Notes: a model not told the origin generated them from the letters alone. 64,000 nt of DNA from Hydrogenophaga sp. (GCF_026125785.1 NZ_JAHCKL010000006.1:62001-126000); one strand, 5' to 3'. Numbered from the stretch's first letter, positions 36,283 to 48,429 are shown. Numbers and translations: made by a program.

Positions 36283-36797
36283 GCGGCTGGCCCGGCCGCA
36301 TCGCCCGGTGGCACGCAAGTGGCGCAAGTGCCATGGATGGCCAGGTCCACACGGACACCCCTGTGCCCCATCTGGGCCAGGGAGCGAAACAGGTCTTGGG
36401 CCACGGTACGCGTGGTTTCTCCGGCGTCGGTCAGGGGTATCTGTCGGTGACAGGCATCGCACTCGAACAGCGGCACAGCCTCGTCCGCCGGCCGCGCCTG
36501 CATGGGCGTCGATGCCAAAGAAAAGCGCCACGTCCGCTGCGCATCGGCCTCTCGCCGCAAGACGCCGCAGGCGGCCAGCCGGTCCAGCAAGCGGTAGAGC
36601 GTGACACGGTTGATGTCCAGCCCGCGTGCCGTGAGCGCGGTCATGGCTTGGGCATGCGACAAGCCGCCTGCGGGCCTGGCCAGAAACAGTCCCAGCACGG
36701 CGCGCGTGGCCAAGGTGCGGCGCAATCCGGCCGCCTCCAGGCGCACCTGGATGTCATGCGGAACGGTGGCAGGGTCTCGAGACGGATGTTTGGACAT
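36279..36797 (-). CDS. zur: Fur-family zinc uptake regulator
   Basis: A 172-residue Fur-family repressor. The winged-helix N-domain includes LRRTLATRAVLGLFLA and RGLDINRVTLYRLLDRLAACG. The C-domain has the structural zinc site: ECDACH (Cys113, Cys116) and HGTCATC (Cys158, Cys161). Location is the strongest argument for Zur over Fur: it is divergent from znuCBA and heads an operon with the DUF3299-type transporter. Expected action: zinc-loaded Zur binds the dyads at 36814-36857 and represses both directions, including itself. The start at 36797 (MSKHPS) is preferred to one four codons upstream. Confidence 0.9.
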   Translation of the reverse strand: MSKHPSRDPATVPHDIQVRLEAAGLRRTLATRAVLGLFLARPAGGLSHAQAMTALTARGLDINRVTLYRLLDRLAACGVLRREADAQRTWRFSLASTPMQARPADEAVPLFECDACHRQIPLTDAGETTRTVAQDLFRSLAQMGHRGVRVDLAIHGTCATCVPPGDAAGPAA

Positions 36798-36813
36798 GGC
36801 GGCCCTCATTATT

Positions 36814-36857
36814 GCAACAAAGTTGCGTTAATATCGTCGCTATCGCAATTCGGTTGC
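36814..36857. promoter_or_regulatory. Two 13-bp dyads, candidate Zur operators
   Basis: GCAACAAAGTTGC (36814-36826) is a perfect 5-bp inverted repeat with 3-base spacer, and GCAATTCGGTTGC (36845-36857) matches it in 9 of 13 bases, with the same outer GCAA/TTGC arms. They are 31 bases apart start to start (about three helical turns) in the 82-base AT-richer gap between zur and znuC. One can serve each promoter. Assignment to Zur is from position and symmetry; no footprint data were available. Confidence 0.65.
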
Positions 36858-36879
36858 AATATATTAGCTGCCTTCTGCC

Positions 36880-39553
<2,674 letters not shown>

Positions 39554-39568
39554 GCGCGACCGCGGAAA

Positions 39569-39590
39569 GGGCTGGCTATACTGCCAGCCC
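39569..39590 (+). promoter_or_regulatory. Stem-loop with embedded TATACT between znuA and the EamA gene
   Basis: GGGCTGGC/GCCAGCCC forms an 8-bp stem around TATACT. Without a U-tract it is a poor terminator, but TATACT at 39577-39582 is a good -10 hexamer 27 bases before the EamA start. It may be the EamA promoter, with the inverted repeat as operator. No clear -35 was seen. Confidence 0.35.
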
Positions 39591-39608
39591 CTGTCCCCGG
39601 AGCCCCGA

Positions 39609-40496
39609 TTGCCCACCACCCATCTCCTGCTCGCCTTCTCGGTGGTGTTTGTCTGGGGCACGAACTTCGTGGTGATCCGCTGGGGTCTCGATGGGCTGCC
39701 GCCGTTTCTCATGGTCGCGCTGCGCATGGCCTTGTCGGCCCTGCCGGCGCTCTTCCTGCCGCGCCCCACGGCACCCTGGCGCAAACTGGCCGCTTTCGGC
39801 GTCCTGCTCGGGGCCGGGCAGTTCGGCCTGCTCTACCTGGCCATGCGGCACGACATCTCGCCCGGCATGGCCTCCCTGGTGCTGCAATCGCAGGTGTTTT
39901 TCACCATCGGCCTATCCCTTCTGCTCATGGGTGAGCGCGTGCGCGGCTACCAAGTCGCCGGACTGCTGCTGGCCTTGGCAGGCCTGGGCCTGATCGCCGC
40001 CAACGTGGACGCCACCGTCACGCTGCTGGGCATGGCGCTGGTCCTCACAGCCGCGTTCTTCTGGGCCTGCGCCAATCTGGTGGTCAAATCCCTGGGGCCG
40101 GTCAACATGCTGCACTTCACCATCTGGAGCAGCCTCTTCGCGGTGCCGCCGTTGCTGGCGATTTCATTGTGGGTCGAAGGCCCGCAGGCCATGCTGAGCG
40201 GCCTGCAGCATGCCAACGCCCGCGTCTGGGCCAGCGTGGTCTGGCAGGCGCTGGGCAATACCCTGTTCGGCTACGGTGCCTGGAACTGGCTGCTCTCGCG
40301 CCACCCTGCGGCCACCGTGACGCCCTGGGCTCTGCTGGTGCCCGTGTTCGGCATCGGGACATCGGCCATCACGCTGGGGGAGGCTCTGCCCGCCTGGAAG
40401 CTGGGTGCCGCTGCGCTGGTGCTCGGCGGCCTGGCCATCATCGTCTGCTGGCCCCTGCTGCAACGCCGAAGCGCCGCAGTCCGCCCAGGCTCCTAG
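39609..40496 (+). CDS. EamA/DMT family transporter
   Basis: A 295-residue ten-helix transporter of the drug/metabolite superfamily with two EamA repeats (LLLAFSVVFVWGTNFVVIRW at the start; second repeat from about residue 145, GMALVLTAAFFWACANLVVK). Closest in style to the YdcZ/EamA amino-acid metabolite exporters (O-acetylserine/cysteine type). The start is TTG. Its stop overlaps the convergent msrA stop by two bases. Substrate unknown. Confidence 0.85.
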   Translation: MPTTHLLLAFSVVFVWGTNFVVIRWGLDGLPPFLMVALRMALSALPALFLPRPTAPWRKLAAFGVLLGAGQFGLLYLAMRHDISPGMASLVLQSQVFFTIGLSLLLMGERVRGYQVAGLLLALAGLGLIAANVDATVTLLGMALVLTAAFFWACANLVVKSLGPVNMLHFTIWSSLFAVPPLLAISLWVEGPQAMLSGLQHANARVWASVVWQALGNTLFGYGAWNWLLSRHPAATVTPWALLVPVFGIGTSAITLGEALPAWKLGAAALVLGGLAIIVCWPLLQRRSAAVRPGS

Positions 40497-41032
40497 CCTT
40501 TGGACAACCGCGCAAAGGTCTTGCGGAACTTGGCCACCTTGGGTGCCGCCACCGCCATGCAATAGCCCTGGAACGGATTGCGCTCGAAGAAGTCCTGGTG
40601 GTAGGCCTCGGCGGGCCAGTAGTTGTCCAGGGGCAGTACCTCGGTCACGACCGGCCGGCCGTAGACACCGTCCCGGTTGAGTTCTTCCACCAGCTCCCTG
40701 GCCACCTGCGCCTGTTCCGGCGTGGTGAAGTAGATGCCGCTGCGGTACTGCGTGCCTACGTCGTTGCCCTGGCGGTTGAGCGTGGTCGGGTCGTGCACCA
40801 CGAAAAAGATCTCCAGAATCTCGCGCGTGCTGATCTGCGCAGGGTCGTACTCCAGCCGCACCACCTCGTTGTGCCCGGTCGTGCCCGTGCACACCATCTC
40901 GTAGCTGGGTTGCTTCGGCTGGCCGTTGCTGTAGCCCGACTCGACGTCGGTCACGCCACGCACTTCCTTGTACACCGCCTCGGTGCACCAGAAGCAGCCG
41001 CCACCGAGGACCAGCACCTGTTTGTCGCCCAT
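40493..41032 (-). CDS. msrA: Peptide methionine sulfoxide reductase MsrA
   Basis: Repairs methionine-S-sulfoxide in proteins. The 179-residue enzyme has the active-site GGGCFWCTEAVYKEV near the N-terminus and the family segments GYSNGQPKQPSYEMVCTGTT, NRQGNDVGTQYRSGIYF and EAYHQDFFERNPFQGYC; the last cysteine is a possible resolving residue. No msrB is adjacent. It is downstream of the LysR gene on the same strand by 26 bases. Confidence 0.96.
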   Translation of the reverse strand: MGDKQVLVLGGGCFWCTEAVYKEVRGVTDVESGYSNGQPKQPSYEMVCTGTTGHNEVVRLEYDPAQISTREILEIFFVVHDPTTLNRQGNDVGTQYRSGIYFTTPEQAQVARELVEELNRDGVYGRPVVTEVLPLDNYWPAEAYHQDFFERNPFQGYCMAVAAPKVAKFRKTFARLSKG

Positions 41033-41058
41033 GTTGGCATCCTCTCTCGGGAAAACAC

Positions 41059-41949
41059 TCACTCTAGCGGCAATGCAAAGGCCCGCACGACACCGAGGAA
41101 TGCAGCCAGTGCCGCCTGGTCCCTGTCGGTCTTCCACAGGCAGTGCGTCTCGTAGGACGAGGTCTGCGCCTCCAATGGCACGAACACCGCGCCTGGCAGG
41201 CCAGCCTGCCGCAAGGCAGCGGGCACCAGAGCGACCGCCAGACCCTGAGAGACCATGGAGACCACGCTGAGCCAATGGCGCAGGTCGAACCGGATCTCAG
41301 GCGAAAAACCCGCATCCGCGCACAGCCCGAGGATGCGCTCGTGGTAGTCCGGGGAAACGGTGCGCGAAATCATGGCGAACGGTTCACCCTGCAAGGCCGT
41401 CAGCACCAGCCGTTTGCGCCGGGCCAGCGCATGAGCGGCCGGCAGGCAGGCCACGAAGGGCTGGCGCGAGACCAGGATCTGGGAGAACCCGGCGGGTACG
41501 CGCGTGGTGTGCACGAAGCCCACGTCCAGCCGCTCGTGCATCAGGTCGATGAGCTGGTCGCTGGAACTGAGTTCGCGCAGCGTCAGCCTCAGGCGGGGAT
41601 GCTGCTGGGCAAAACCCTTGAGCATCTGCGGCAGCCCGCTGTAGAGCACCGTCCCGGCGAATCCAATCTGCAGACTGCCCAGAACGCCCTGAGCCACCTC
41701 GCGCGCCTCGCGGGCGGCCTCACCGGCCTGCTCGAGCAGGGCACGCGCGGCCGGCACGAAGGCCTGGCCGGCCGCGGTGAGCTGCACGCCCCGGCTGTTG
41801 CGCACGAACAGTTGCGCGCCCACCGAGGCCTCCAGTTGCTGGATGTTGAGCGACAGGGGCGGCTGCGTGATGGCCAGGCGCTGCGCGGCGCGGCCGAAAT
41901 GCAGTTCCTCGGCCAGCATCAGGAAATAACGCAGGTGACGGAACTCCAT
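41059..41949 (-). CDS. LysR-family regulator, divergent from gcdH
   Basis: A 296-residue LysR protein. The HTH is [20 protein letters not shown] followed by [20 protein letters not shown]; the effector domain starts [20 protein letters not shown]. The start at 41949 is the canonical LysR opening. It is divergent from gcdH across a 106-base gap with a large inverted repeat at 41969-42002, so it most likely regulates gcdH and itself. Effector probably glutaryl-CoA, glutarate or a related acid; inference. Confidence 0.9.
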   Translation of the reverse strand: MEFRHLRYFLMLAEELHFGRAAQRLAITQPPLSLNIQQLEASVGAQLFVRNSRGVQLTAAGQAFVPAARALLEQAGEAAREAREVAQGVLGSLQIGFAGTVLYSGLPQMLKGFAQQHPRLRLTLRELSSSDQLIDLMHERLDVGFVHTTRVPAGFSQILVSRQPFVACLPAAHALARRKRLVLTALQGEPFAMISRTVSPDYHERILGLCADAGFSPEIRFDLRHWLSVVSMVSQGLAVALVPAALRQAGLPGAVFVPLEAQTSSYETHCLWKTDRDQAALAAFLGVVRAFALPLE

Positions 41950-41968
41950 AGATATGTATTTTGGATTG

Positions 41969-42002
41969 ATGAATACATTGTCAATATTAGACAAGTATTC
42001 AT
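41969..42002. promoter_or_regulatory. 34-bp nested dyad, LysR operator candidate
   Basis: Outer arms ATGAATAC (41969-41976) and GTATTCAT (41995-42002) are perfect inverted repeats, as are inner arms TTGTC (41978-41982) and GACAA (41990-41994) around AATATTA. The two levels differ only by one extra A at 41977. AT-rich, 19 bases from the LysR start and 53 from gcdH; it contains LysR-type T-N11-A patterns. Confidence 0.7.
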
Positions 42003-42055
42003 GGGCCGCCGACAATCGCCCGATCCCCCGTCCTTTCATCTCGGAGACAACCGCC

Positions 42056-43252
42056 ATGCTTTCCCCCCAAAAGGCCAAAGCCAGCTTCAGCTGGGAAGAC
42101 CCCTTCCACCTTTCTGCCCAGCTCGGCGAAGACGAGCGCCAGGTGATGGACGCCGCACGGGCCTACTGCCATGAGCGCCTGCTGCCCCGTGTGCAGGAGG
42201 CCTTCCGGCACGAGAAGACCGATGCCAGCATCTTCCGCGAGATGGGGGAGCTCGGCCTGCTGGGCCCCACCATTCCTGAGGCCTATGGCGGCGCCGGCCT
42301 GAACTATGTCTGCTACGGCCTGGTGGCGCGCGAAGTGGAACGCGTCGACTCCGGCTACCGCTCGATGATGAGCGTGCAGAGTTCGCTGGTCATGGTGCCG
42401 ATCAACGAATTCGGCACCGAGGCGCAGAAGCAGAAGTACCTGCCGAAACTGGCCACCGGCGAATGGATCGGCTGCTTCGGGCTCACGGAACCCAACCACG
42501 GGTCCGACCCCGGCAGCATGGTCACACGCGCCAAGGCGGTGGACGGTGGCTACAAGCTGTCTGGCGCCAAGATGTGGATCACGAACAGCCCGATCGCCGA
42601 TGTGTTCGTGGTCTGGGCCAAGGACGACGGCGGACAGATTCGCGGCTTCATCCTGGAAAAGGGCTGGAAAGGCCTCTCGGCCCCCGCCGTGCACGGCAAG
42701 GTGGGCTTGCGCGCCTCGATCACCGGCGAAATCGTGATGGACGAGGTCTTCGTGCCGGAAGAGAACGCCTTCCCCGAGGTGCGTGGCCTCAAAGGGCCCT
42801 TCACCTGCCTCAACAGCGCACGCTACGGCATCGCCTGGGGTGCGCTGGGCGCCGCCGAGGACTGCTATTTCCGCGCCCGCCAGTACGTGCTGGACCGCCA
42901 GCAGTTCGGCCGGCCGCTGGCGGCCAACCAACTGGTGCAGAAAAAGCTGGCCGACATGCTCACGGAGATCAGCCTGGGCCTGCAAGGCTGCCTGCGCCTG
43001 GGCCGCATGAAGGACGAGGGCACCGCCGCCGTGGAAATCACCTCCATCCTCAAGCGCAACAGCTGTGGCAAGGCGCTGGACATCGCACGCGTGGCACGCG
43101 ACATGATGGGCGGCAACGGCATCTCCGACGAATTCGGCGTGGCGCGCCACCTGGTGAACCTGGAAGTGGTCAACACCTACGAGGGCACGCACGACATCCA
43201 CGCCCTCATCCTCGGGCGCGCCATCACCGGCATCGCGGCGTTCGGCAACTGA
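42056..43252 (+). CDS. gcdH: Glutaryl-CoA dehydrogenase
   Basis: FAD enzyme that oxidises and decarboxylates glutaryl-CoA to crotonyl-CoA in lysine, tryptophan and benzoate degradation. The 398-residue protein is the normal length. Diagnostic segments: [15 protein letters not shown] (Arg for the glutaryl carboxylate), [16 protein letters not shown] (FAD/substrate loop), [18 protein letters not shown] and [20 protein letters not shown] (catalytic Glu). A GGAGA ribosome site supports the ATG at 42056. No CoA-transferase gene follows, unlike many gcdH loci. Confidence 0.95.
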   Translation: MLSPQKAKASFSWEDPFHLSAQLGEDERQVMDAARAYCHERLLPRVQEAFRHEKTDASIFREMGELGLLGPTIPEAYGGAGLNYVCYGLVAREVERVDSGYRSMMSVQSSLVMVPINEFGTEAQKQKYLPKLATGEWIGCFGLTEPNHGSDPGSMVTRAKAVDGGYKLSGAKMWITNSPIADVFVVWAKDDGGQIRGFILEKGWKGLSAPAVHGKVGLRASITGEIVMDEVFVPEENAFPEVRGLKGPFTCLNSARYGIAWGALGAAEDCYFRARQYVLDRQQFGRPLAANQLVQKKLADMLTEISLGLQGCLRLGRMKDEGTAAVEITSILKRNSCGKALDIARVARDMMGGNGISDEFGVARHLVNLEVVNTYEGTHDIHALILGRAITGIAAFGN

Positions 43253-43326
43253 GCCCGGTGCGCGGCCTGGGCCGCGCCACCGTTTGCCTTGTCTTTACCG
43301 GGGCGACACGAAGCAGCCAGGGGTAT

Positions 43327-43344
43327 GGGTTATATTAATAACCC
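43327..43344. promoter_or_regulatory. Palindrome upstream of TetR gene, autoregulatory operator candidate
   Basis: GGGTTAT-ATTA-ATAACCC is a perfect 7-bp inverted repeat with a 4-base centre, 17 bases before the TetR start. It overlaps a TATATT that could be the -10, so binding would block transcription of tetR and the RND genes. Confidence 0.65.
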
Positions 43345-43361
43345 GTCGGTCATTAAACCCC

Positions 43362-44054
43362 ATGTCTGCCCCACCCACCCCCGTCACGCCTCTCACGGCG
43401 CCCGACAACGGCGCCGAGCCGCGCCAGCGCCGCACGCGCCGCAAGGAGGCCCGTCCGGGCGAACTGCTGGACGCTGCGCTGGCGCTTTTTGTCGAGAAGG
43501 GTTTCGCCTCCACCCGCGTCGAAGAGGTAGCGGCGCGCGCCGGCGTTTCCAAGGGCACGCTGTTCCTGTACTTCCCCAGCAAGGAAGAGCTGTTCAAGGC
43601 CGTGGTGCGCGAGAACATCGCTGGTCGCTTTGCGGAATGGAATCTGGAACTGCAAGGCTTCAGCGGCAACAGCGCCGAACTGGTGCGCTACAGCCTGCAC
43701 GTCTGGTGGGAACGCATCGGCATGACCGCCGCCTCCGGCATCACCAAGCTGGTGATGAGCGAGGCCGGCATGTTCCCCGAGATCGCAGCCTTCTACCAGC
43801 AGGAGGTGATCGCCCCCGGCCACGACCTGCTGCGCCGCATTCTTCAGCGCGGCATCGACCGAGGCGAGTTCCGCCCCATGCAGCTCGACTACGCGGTCTA
43901 CAGCCTGATCGCGCCCATGATCTTTCTGCTGATGTGGAAACACTCCATGGCGCCCTGCGCCCCGGCCTCCCAGCAGATCGACCCCATCGGTTTCATCGAC
44001 AGCCAGGTCGACCTGCTGCTGGACGGCATGCTCGTGCCCGGACAGACCCCCTGA
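43362..44054 (+). CDS. TetR/AcrR-family repressor of the RND operon
   Basis: A 230-residue TetR protein. The DNA-binding domain is [20 protein letters not shown] then [20 protein letters not shown], and the ligand domain follows from about residue 90. A long N-terminal tail of basic and Pro residues precedes the HTH. It lies first in an operon with the adaptor and pump genes (27 bases to the adaptor) behind a palindromic operator, which fits repression relieved by a pump substrate. Confidence 0.92.
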   Translation: MSAPPTPVTPLTAPDNGAEPRQRRTRRKEARPGELLDAALALFVEKGFASTRVEEVAARAGVSKGTLFLYFPSKEELFKAVVRENIAGRFAEWNLELQGFSGNSAELVRYSLHVWWERIGMTAASGITKLVMSEAGMFPEIAAFYQQEVIAPGHDLLRRILQRGIDRGEFRPMQLDYAVYSLIAPMIFLLMWKHSMAPCAPASQQIDPIGFIDSQVDLLLDGMLVPGQTP

Positions 44055-44081
44055 CAACCCAGATCTTCAACCGCCCTTCCC

Positions 44082-45227
44082 ATGAGCCCCAACCGCCCGC
44101 GTCCCACCTGGATCAAATGGCTTCTGCTGGCGCTGCTGGTACTGGGCATCGCGATCGGCCTGGTGCGCGCACTGGACAAGCGCAAGGCGCAGGCCACCGC
44201 GGCGCGTGCGGCGGCCGAGTCCATGCAGAAAGCACCGGTCTACACCCTGGGAGCGGGTGACGTGGTGCGGGCCGAAGCCCTGGAACTGCAACAGGCGGTG
44301 GCCATCTCAGGCTCCGTCGAAGCGCTGCAGACCGCGGCGGTGAAGGCCCGCGTGGCAGGCGAGATCCAGGGCCTGCACAAGCGCGAGGGCGACCCGGTGG
44401 CGGCCGGCGAGGTGCTCGCCCGCATCGACAGCACCGAAGCACAGGCACGGGTCCGCCAGGCTGCCCAGCAAGCCGAATCCGCTCTGGCCCAGGTGAGCAT
44501 CGCGCAGCGCACGCTGGACAACAACCAGGCGCTGGTGCGCCAGGGCTTCATCTCCGCCACCGCGCTGGAGACGTCGAGCAACAACCTTGCTGCCGCGCAA
44601 GCCAACCACCGCGCCGCGCTGGCCGCGCTGGACATCGCGCAGAAGGGCCTGGCGGATACCACGCTGCGTGCGCCGCTGAGCGGACACATCTCGGCCCGGC
44701 TGGTGCAGAACGGCGAACGGGTGGGCGTGGACACGCGCGTGTTCGACGTGGTGGACCTGTCCGCTTTCGAGATGGAAGCCGCCATTGCGCCCGCCGATGC
44801 GGTGGCGGTGCGTGTCGGTCAACCGGCCACGCTGCGCGTGGAAGGTCTGGCGGAGCCCGTGCAGGCGAGCGTCTCGCGCATCAACCCCAGCGTGCAGGCG
44901 GGTAGCCGCAGCGTGCTGGTGTACCTGCGCGTGCCGGCTGCAGCGGGTATGCGCCAAGGCCTTTTTGCGCAAGGCCAACTCATGACCGGCACGGCGCGCG
45001 CGACCGCGGTGCCTGCCTCGGCTGTTCGCAACGACAAGCCGCAACCCTATGTGCAAGTGGTCCGCGACGGCACCGTCGCTCACCTCACCATCAACGGCGG
45101 TGCCAGCGGCCTGCGCAACGGCGAACCCATGCGCGAGGTTCCCGGGCTGGCCGAAGGTACGCAGGTGCTCAGCGCACAGGCCGGCATGATCCGCGAGGGC
45201 ACGGCCGTTCGGCTGGCCACGAACTGA
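44082..45227 (+). CDS. RND efflux periplasmic adaptor (MFP)
   Basis: A 381-residue membrane-fusion protein. An N-terminal membrane anchor (WLLLALLVLGIAIGLVRAL-type helix) leads to the lipoyl half-motifs VKARVAGEIQGLHKREGDPV and LRAPLSGHISARLVQNGERV, with a helical hairpin between them and a beta-barrel after. It links the inner-membrane pump to an outer-membrane channel; the TolC-type gene 4 kb downstream is a possible partner. Confidence 0.92.
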   Translation: MSPNRPRPTWIKWLLLALLVLGIAIGLVRALDKRKAQATAARAAAESMQKAPVYTLGAGDVVRAEALELQQAVAISGSVEALQTAAVKARVAGEIQGLHKREGDPVAAGEVLARIDSTEAQARVRQAAQQAESALAQVSIAQRTLDNNQALVRQGFISATALETSSNNLAAAQANHRAALAALDIAQKGLADTTLRAPLSGHISARLVQNGERVGVDTRVFDVVDLSAFEMEAAIAPADAVAVRVGQPATLRVEGLAEPVQASVSRINPSVQAGSRSVLVYLRVPAAAGMRQGLFAQGQLMTGTARATAVPASAVRNDKPQPYVQVVRDGTVAHLTINGGASGLRNGEPMREVPGLAEGTQVLSAQAGMIREGTAVRLATN

Positions 45228-45249
45228 ACAGCGAGCGGCGGAACGCACC

Positions 45250-48200
45250 ATGTGGTTCACCCAGGTATCGCTGCGCAACCCGGTCTTCGCGACCATGGTG
45301 ATGCTGGCTTTCGTCGTGCTCGGCGTGTTCTCGTTCCAGCGCCTGCAGGTCGATCAGTTCCCCAACATCGACTTCCCTGTCGTCGTGGTCACCACGGCCT
45401 ACCCCGGCGCCTCGCCGGAAATCGTGGAATCGGAAGTCACCAAGAAGGTGGAGGAATCGGTCAACGCGATCGCGGGTGTCAACGCACTGACCTCGCGCAG
45501 CTACGAAGGCCAGTCGGTGGTGATCATCGAGTTCCAGCTCACGGTGGACGGCCGCAAGGCGGCCGAGGACGTGCGCGAGAAGATCGCCATCCTGCGCCCG
45601 GCGTTCCGTGACGAGGTGGAGGAGCCGCGCGTGCTGCGCTTCGACCCGGCCAGCCGCTCGATCTGGTCGGTCGCCGTGATTCCCCAGGCCGTGGACGGCA
45701 AGGCGCCCAGCGCGGTCGAGCTCACCACCTGGGCCGATCAGGTGCTCAAGAAGCGGCTGGAGAATGTGCGTGGCGTGGGTTCGGTCACTCTGGTGGGAGG
45801 CACGCAGCGCACCATCAACATCGACCTCGATCCTTCGGCCATGGAAGCGCTGGGCGTGACGACGGAGCAGGTCAATGCGGCCGTGCGCAGCGAGAACCAG
45901 GACCTGCCGGTGGGCACGCTCAAGACCGGCGAAGCCGAACGCGTGGTGCAAGTCCTCTCGCGCCTGCGCAACCCGGCCGACTTCGAAAGCATCATCGTCG
46001 CGCGCCGTGGCGGCCAGCCAGTACGCCTGGGCCAGGTGGCCAAGGTGAGCGACGGCACCCAGGAAGTGGAAAGCCTGGCGCTCTACAACGGCCAACGCAC
46101 GCTGCTGCTGCAGGTGCAAAAGGCGCAGGATGAGAACACCATTGCCGTGACCGACGGCCTCAAGGCCGCCATCGCCGCAATCGCCCCGGAACTGCCACCC
46201 GGCGTTCGCCTGGAACAGATCGCCGATGGTTCGCGGCCGATCCGCGTTTCTGTGGACAACGTGCGCCGCACGCTGATCGAGGGCGCGGCGCTCACCGTGC
46301 TCATCGTCTTCCTGTTCCTGAACTCCTGGCGCTCCACCGTCATCACCGGGCTGACCCTGCCGATCGCCCTGATCGGCACCTTCTTCTTCATGAACCTGTT
46401 CGGCTTCACCATCAACATGATCACCCTGATGGCGCTCACGCTGTCGGTGGGTCTGCTGATCGACGACGCCATCGTGGTGCGAGAAAACATCGTGCGCCAT
46501 GTGCAGATGGGCAAGACACCGTTCAACGCCGCCATGGACGGCACCCAGGAAATCGGGCTGGCGGTGCTCGCCACCACGCTGTCGATCGTCGCGGTGTTCC
46601 TGCCCATCGGCTTCATGGGCGGCATCATCGGCAAGTTCTTCCACGAGTTCGGTATCACCATGGTCGCGGCCGTGCTGATTTCCATGTTCGTGAGCTTCAC
46701 GCTGGACCCCATGCTGTCGTCGGTCTGGCATGACCCGGAAATCGAGAAGCACGGACAGCACGCCGCGCCCAGGACGCTCTACGACAAAACCATAGGCCGT
46801 GTGACCGGCTGGTTCGACCGTGTCCAGGACGACCTGGCTGAGACCTACCAGAACACGCTGCGCTGGTCCCTGAAGCACAAACTGGCCACGCTGGGCCTGG
46901 CGCTGGCCACTTTCGTGGGCAGCCTGTTCATCGTGCCGGTGCTGGGCACTGAGTTCGTGCCCAAGGCTGATTTTTCCGAGACCTCGCTGAGTTTCTACAC
47001 GCCGGTGGGTTCGTCCATTCAGGCCACCGAGGCCAAGACGCGGCAGGTAGAGGCCATCCTGCGCGAGTTCCCCGAAGTGAGCTACACGCTCTCCACCATC
47101 AACACCGGCAACGCGCAGGGCAGCATGTACGCCAGCATCTATGTGCGCCTGGTGGACCGCAAGGACCGCACGCTCAGCGCCGACGCCATGTCCGCGGTGC
47201 TGCGCGACCGCCTGCGCAGCGTGCCCGGCATCACCGTGACCCATGCCGGCCTGCTGGACGCCGTAGGAGGCAACAAGCAGGTGGAGTTCTCGCTGCAGGG
47301 TGACGACCTGGCGGAGCTCGAACGCCTCACGCAAACGGTGATGGAGCGCGTCCGCCCGATCGTCGGGCTGGTGGACCTGGACGCCAGCGTCAAGCCCAAC
47401 AAGCCCACGGTGGATGTGAAGCTCAAGCGCGACCTGGCGTCCGACGCTGGCCTGAACGTGGCCTCGGTGGGAGCCAGCCTGCGCACACTGGTGGCCGGCA
47501 CCACGGTGGGCAACTGGCGCGCGGCGGACGGCCAGAGCTACGACGTGAATGTGCGCCTGGCACCCGAACGGCGCGAGCGCGCCAGCGACCTGGAACGCCT
47601 GCCCTTCATGGTCGGCAGTGCTGCCGACGGTACCGCGCGCGTCGTGCGCCTGGGCCAGGTGGCCGACGTCGTCAGCGCAACCGGGCCCAACCAGATCAAC
47701 CGCCGCAATCTCAACCGCGAGGTCTCCATCAGTGCCAACGTCTATGGCCGTTCGGCGGGCGAGGTGTCGGCCGAGATCCGGCAGGTTCTCGACGGGATCG
47801 CCCTGCCGCCTGGCTACCGCTACGAATTCAGCGGATCGACGAAGAACATGCAGGAGTCGTTCGGCTACGCGCTCTCCGCGCTTGCGCTGGCCATCATCTT
47901 CATCTACATGATCCTGGCCAGCCAGTTCCAGAGTTTCCTGCAACCGCTCACGCTCATGACATCGCTGCCGCTCACCTTGATCGGCGTGGTGCTGACGCTG
48001 CTGATGTTCGGCTCGACCATGAGCATGTTCTCGGTCATTGGCATCGTGCTGCTCATGGGCTTGGTCACCAAGAACGCCATCCTGCTGGTGGACTTCGCCA
48101 TCCGCGCCCGCGAAGGCCGGGCCGGCGCACCGCCCATGGACCGCGAGTCGGCCCTGCTGATGGCGGCACGGGTGCGGCTGCGCCCCATTCTCATGACCAC

Positions 48201-48429
48201 CCTGGCCATGGTGTTCGGGATGGTGCCGCTGGCCTTCGCACTGACCGAAGGCTCCGAGCAACGCGCGCCCATGGGCCAGGCCGTCATTGGCGGTGTCATC
48301 ACCTCGTCCCTGCTCACGCTGGTGGTGGTGCCCGTGGTCTATTGCTACATGGACGATTTCGCTGCCTGGGTGCGGCGCCTTCTCGGTCTCCCCCCCTCGC
48401 AGCCGGAGGCGGCAGAGGCCGCTCGGTAA
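45250..48429 (+). CDS. RND multidrug efflux pump inner-membrane transporter
   Basis: A 1059-residue HAE1-type pump with twelve helices and two large periplasmic loops. Diagnostic segments: NPVFATMVMLAFVVLGVFSF (TM1), AYPGASPEIVESEVTKKVEE, GLLIDDAIVVRENIVRH (TM4 with the proton-relay Asp pair) and VTKNAILLVDFAIRAREGR (TM10 with Lys). It follows the adaptor by 22 bases. Substrates cannot be read from sequence. Confidence 0.94.
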   Translation: MWFTQVSLRNPVFATMVMLAFVVLGVFSFQRLQVDQFPNIDFPVVVVTTAYPGASPEIVESEVTKKVEESVNAIAGVNALTSRSYEGQSVVIIEFQLTVDGRKAAEDVREKIAILRPAFRDEVEEPRVLRFDPASRSIWSVAVIPQAVDGKAPSAVELTTWADQVLKKRLENVRGVGSVTLVGGTQRTINIDLDPSAMEALGVTTEQVNAAVRSENQDLPVGTLKTGEAERVVQVLSRLRNPADFESIIVARRGGQPVRLGQVAKVSDGTQEVESLALYNGQRTLLLQVQKAQDENTIAVTDGLKAAIAAIAPELPPGVRLEQIADGSRPIRVSVDNVRRTLIEGAALTVLIVFLFLNSWRSTVITGLTLPIALIGTFFFMNLFGFTINMITLMALTLSVGLLIDDAIVVRENIVRHVQMGKTPFNAAMDGTQEIGLAVLATTLSIVAVFLPIGFMGGIIGKFFHEFGITMVAAVLISMFVSFTLDPMLSSVWHDPEIEKHGQHAAPRTLYDKTIGRVTGWFDRVQDDLAETYQNTLRWSLKHKLATLGLALATFVGSLFIVPVLGTEFVPKADFSETSLSFYTPVGSSIQATEAKTRQVEAILREFPEVSYTLSTINTGNAQGSMYASIYVRLVDRKDRTLSADAMSAVLRDRLRSVPGITVTHAGLLDAVGGNKQVEFSLQGDDLAELERLTQTVMERVRPIVGLVDLDASVKPNKPTVDVKLKRDLASDAGLNVASVGASLRTLVAGTTVGNWRAADGQSYDVNVRLAPERRERASDLERLPFMVGSAADGTARVVRLGQVADVVSATGPNQINRRNLNREVSISANVYGRSAGEVSAEIRQVLDGIALPPGYRYEFSGSTKNMQESFGYALSALALAIIFIYMILASQFQSFLQPLTLMTSLPLTLIGVVLTLLMFGSTMSMFSVIGIVLLMGLVTKNAILLVDFAIRAREGRAGAPPMDRESALLMAARVRLRPILMTTLAMVFGMVPLAFALTEGSEQRAPMGQAVIGGVITSSLLTLVVVPVVYCYMDDFAAWVRRLLGLPPSQPEAAEAAR

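Noticed and set aside
46000-48400. Tandem repeats or CRISPR-like arrays anywhere in the window
   Set aside because: Scanning by eye found no regularly spaced repeats; the repeated motifs seen are the internal duplications of RND, TolC, PiT and EamA proteins.
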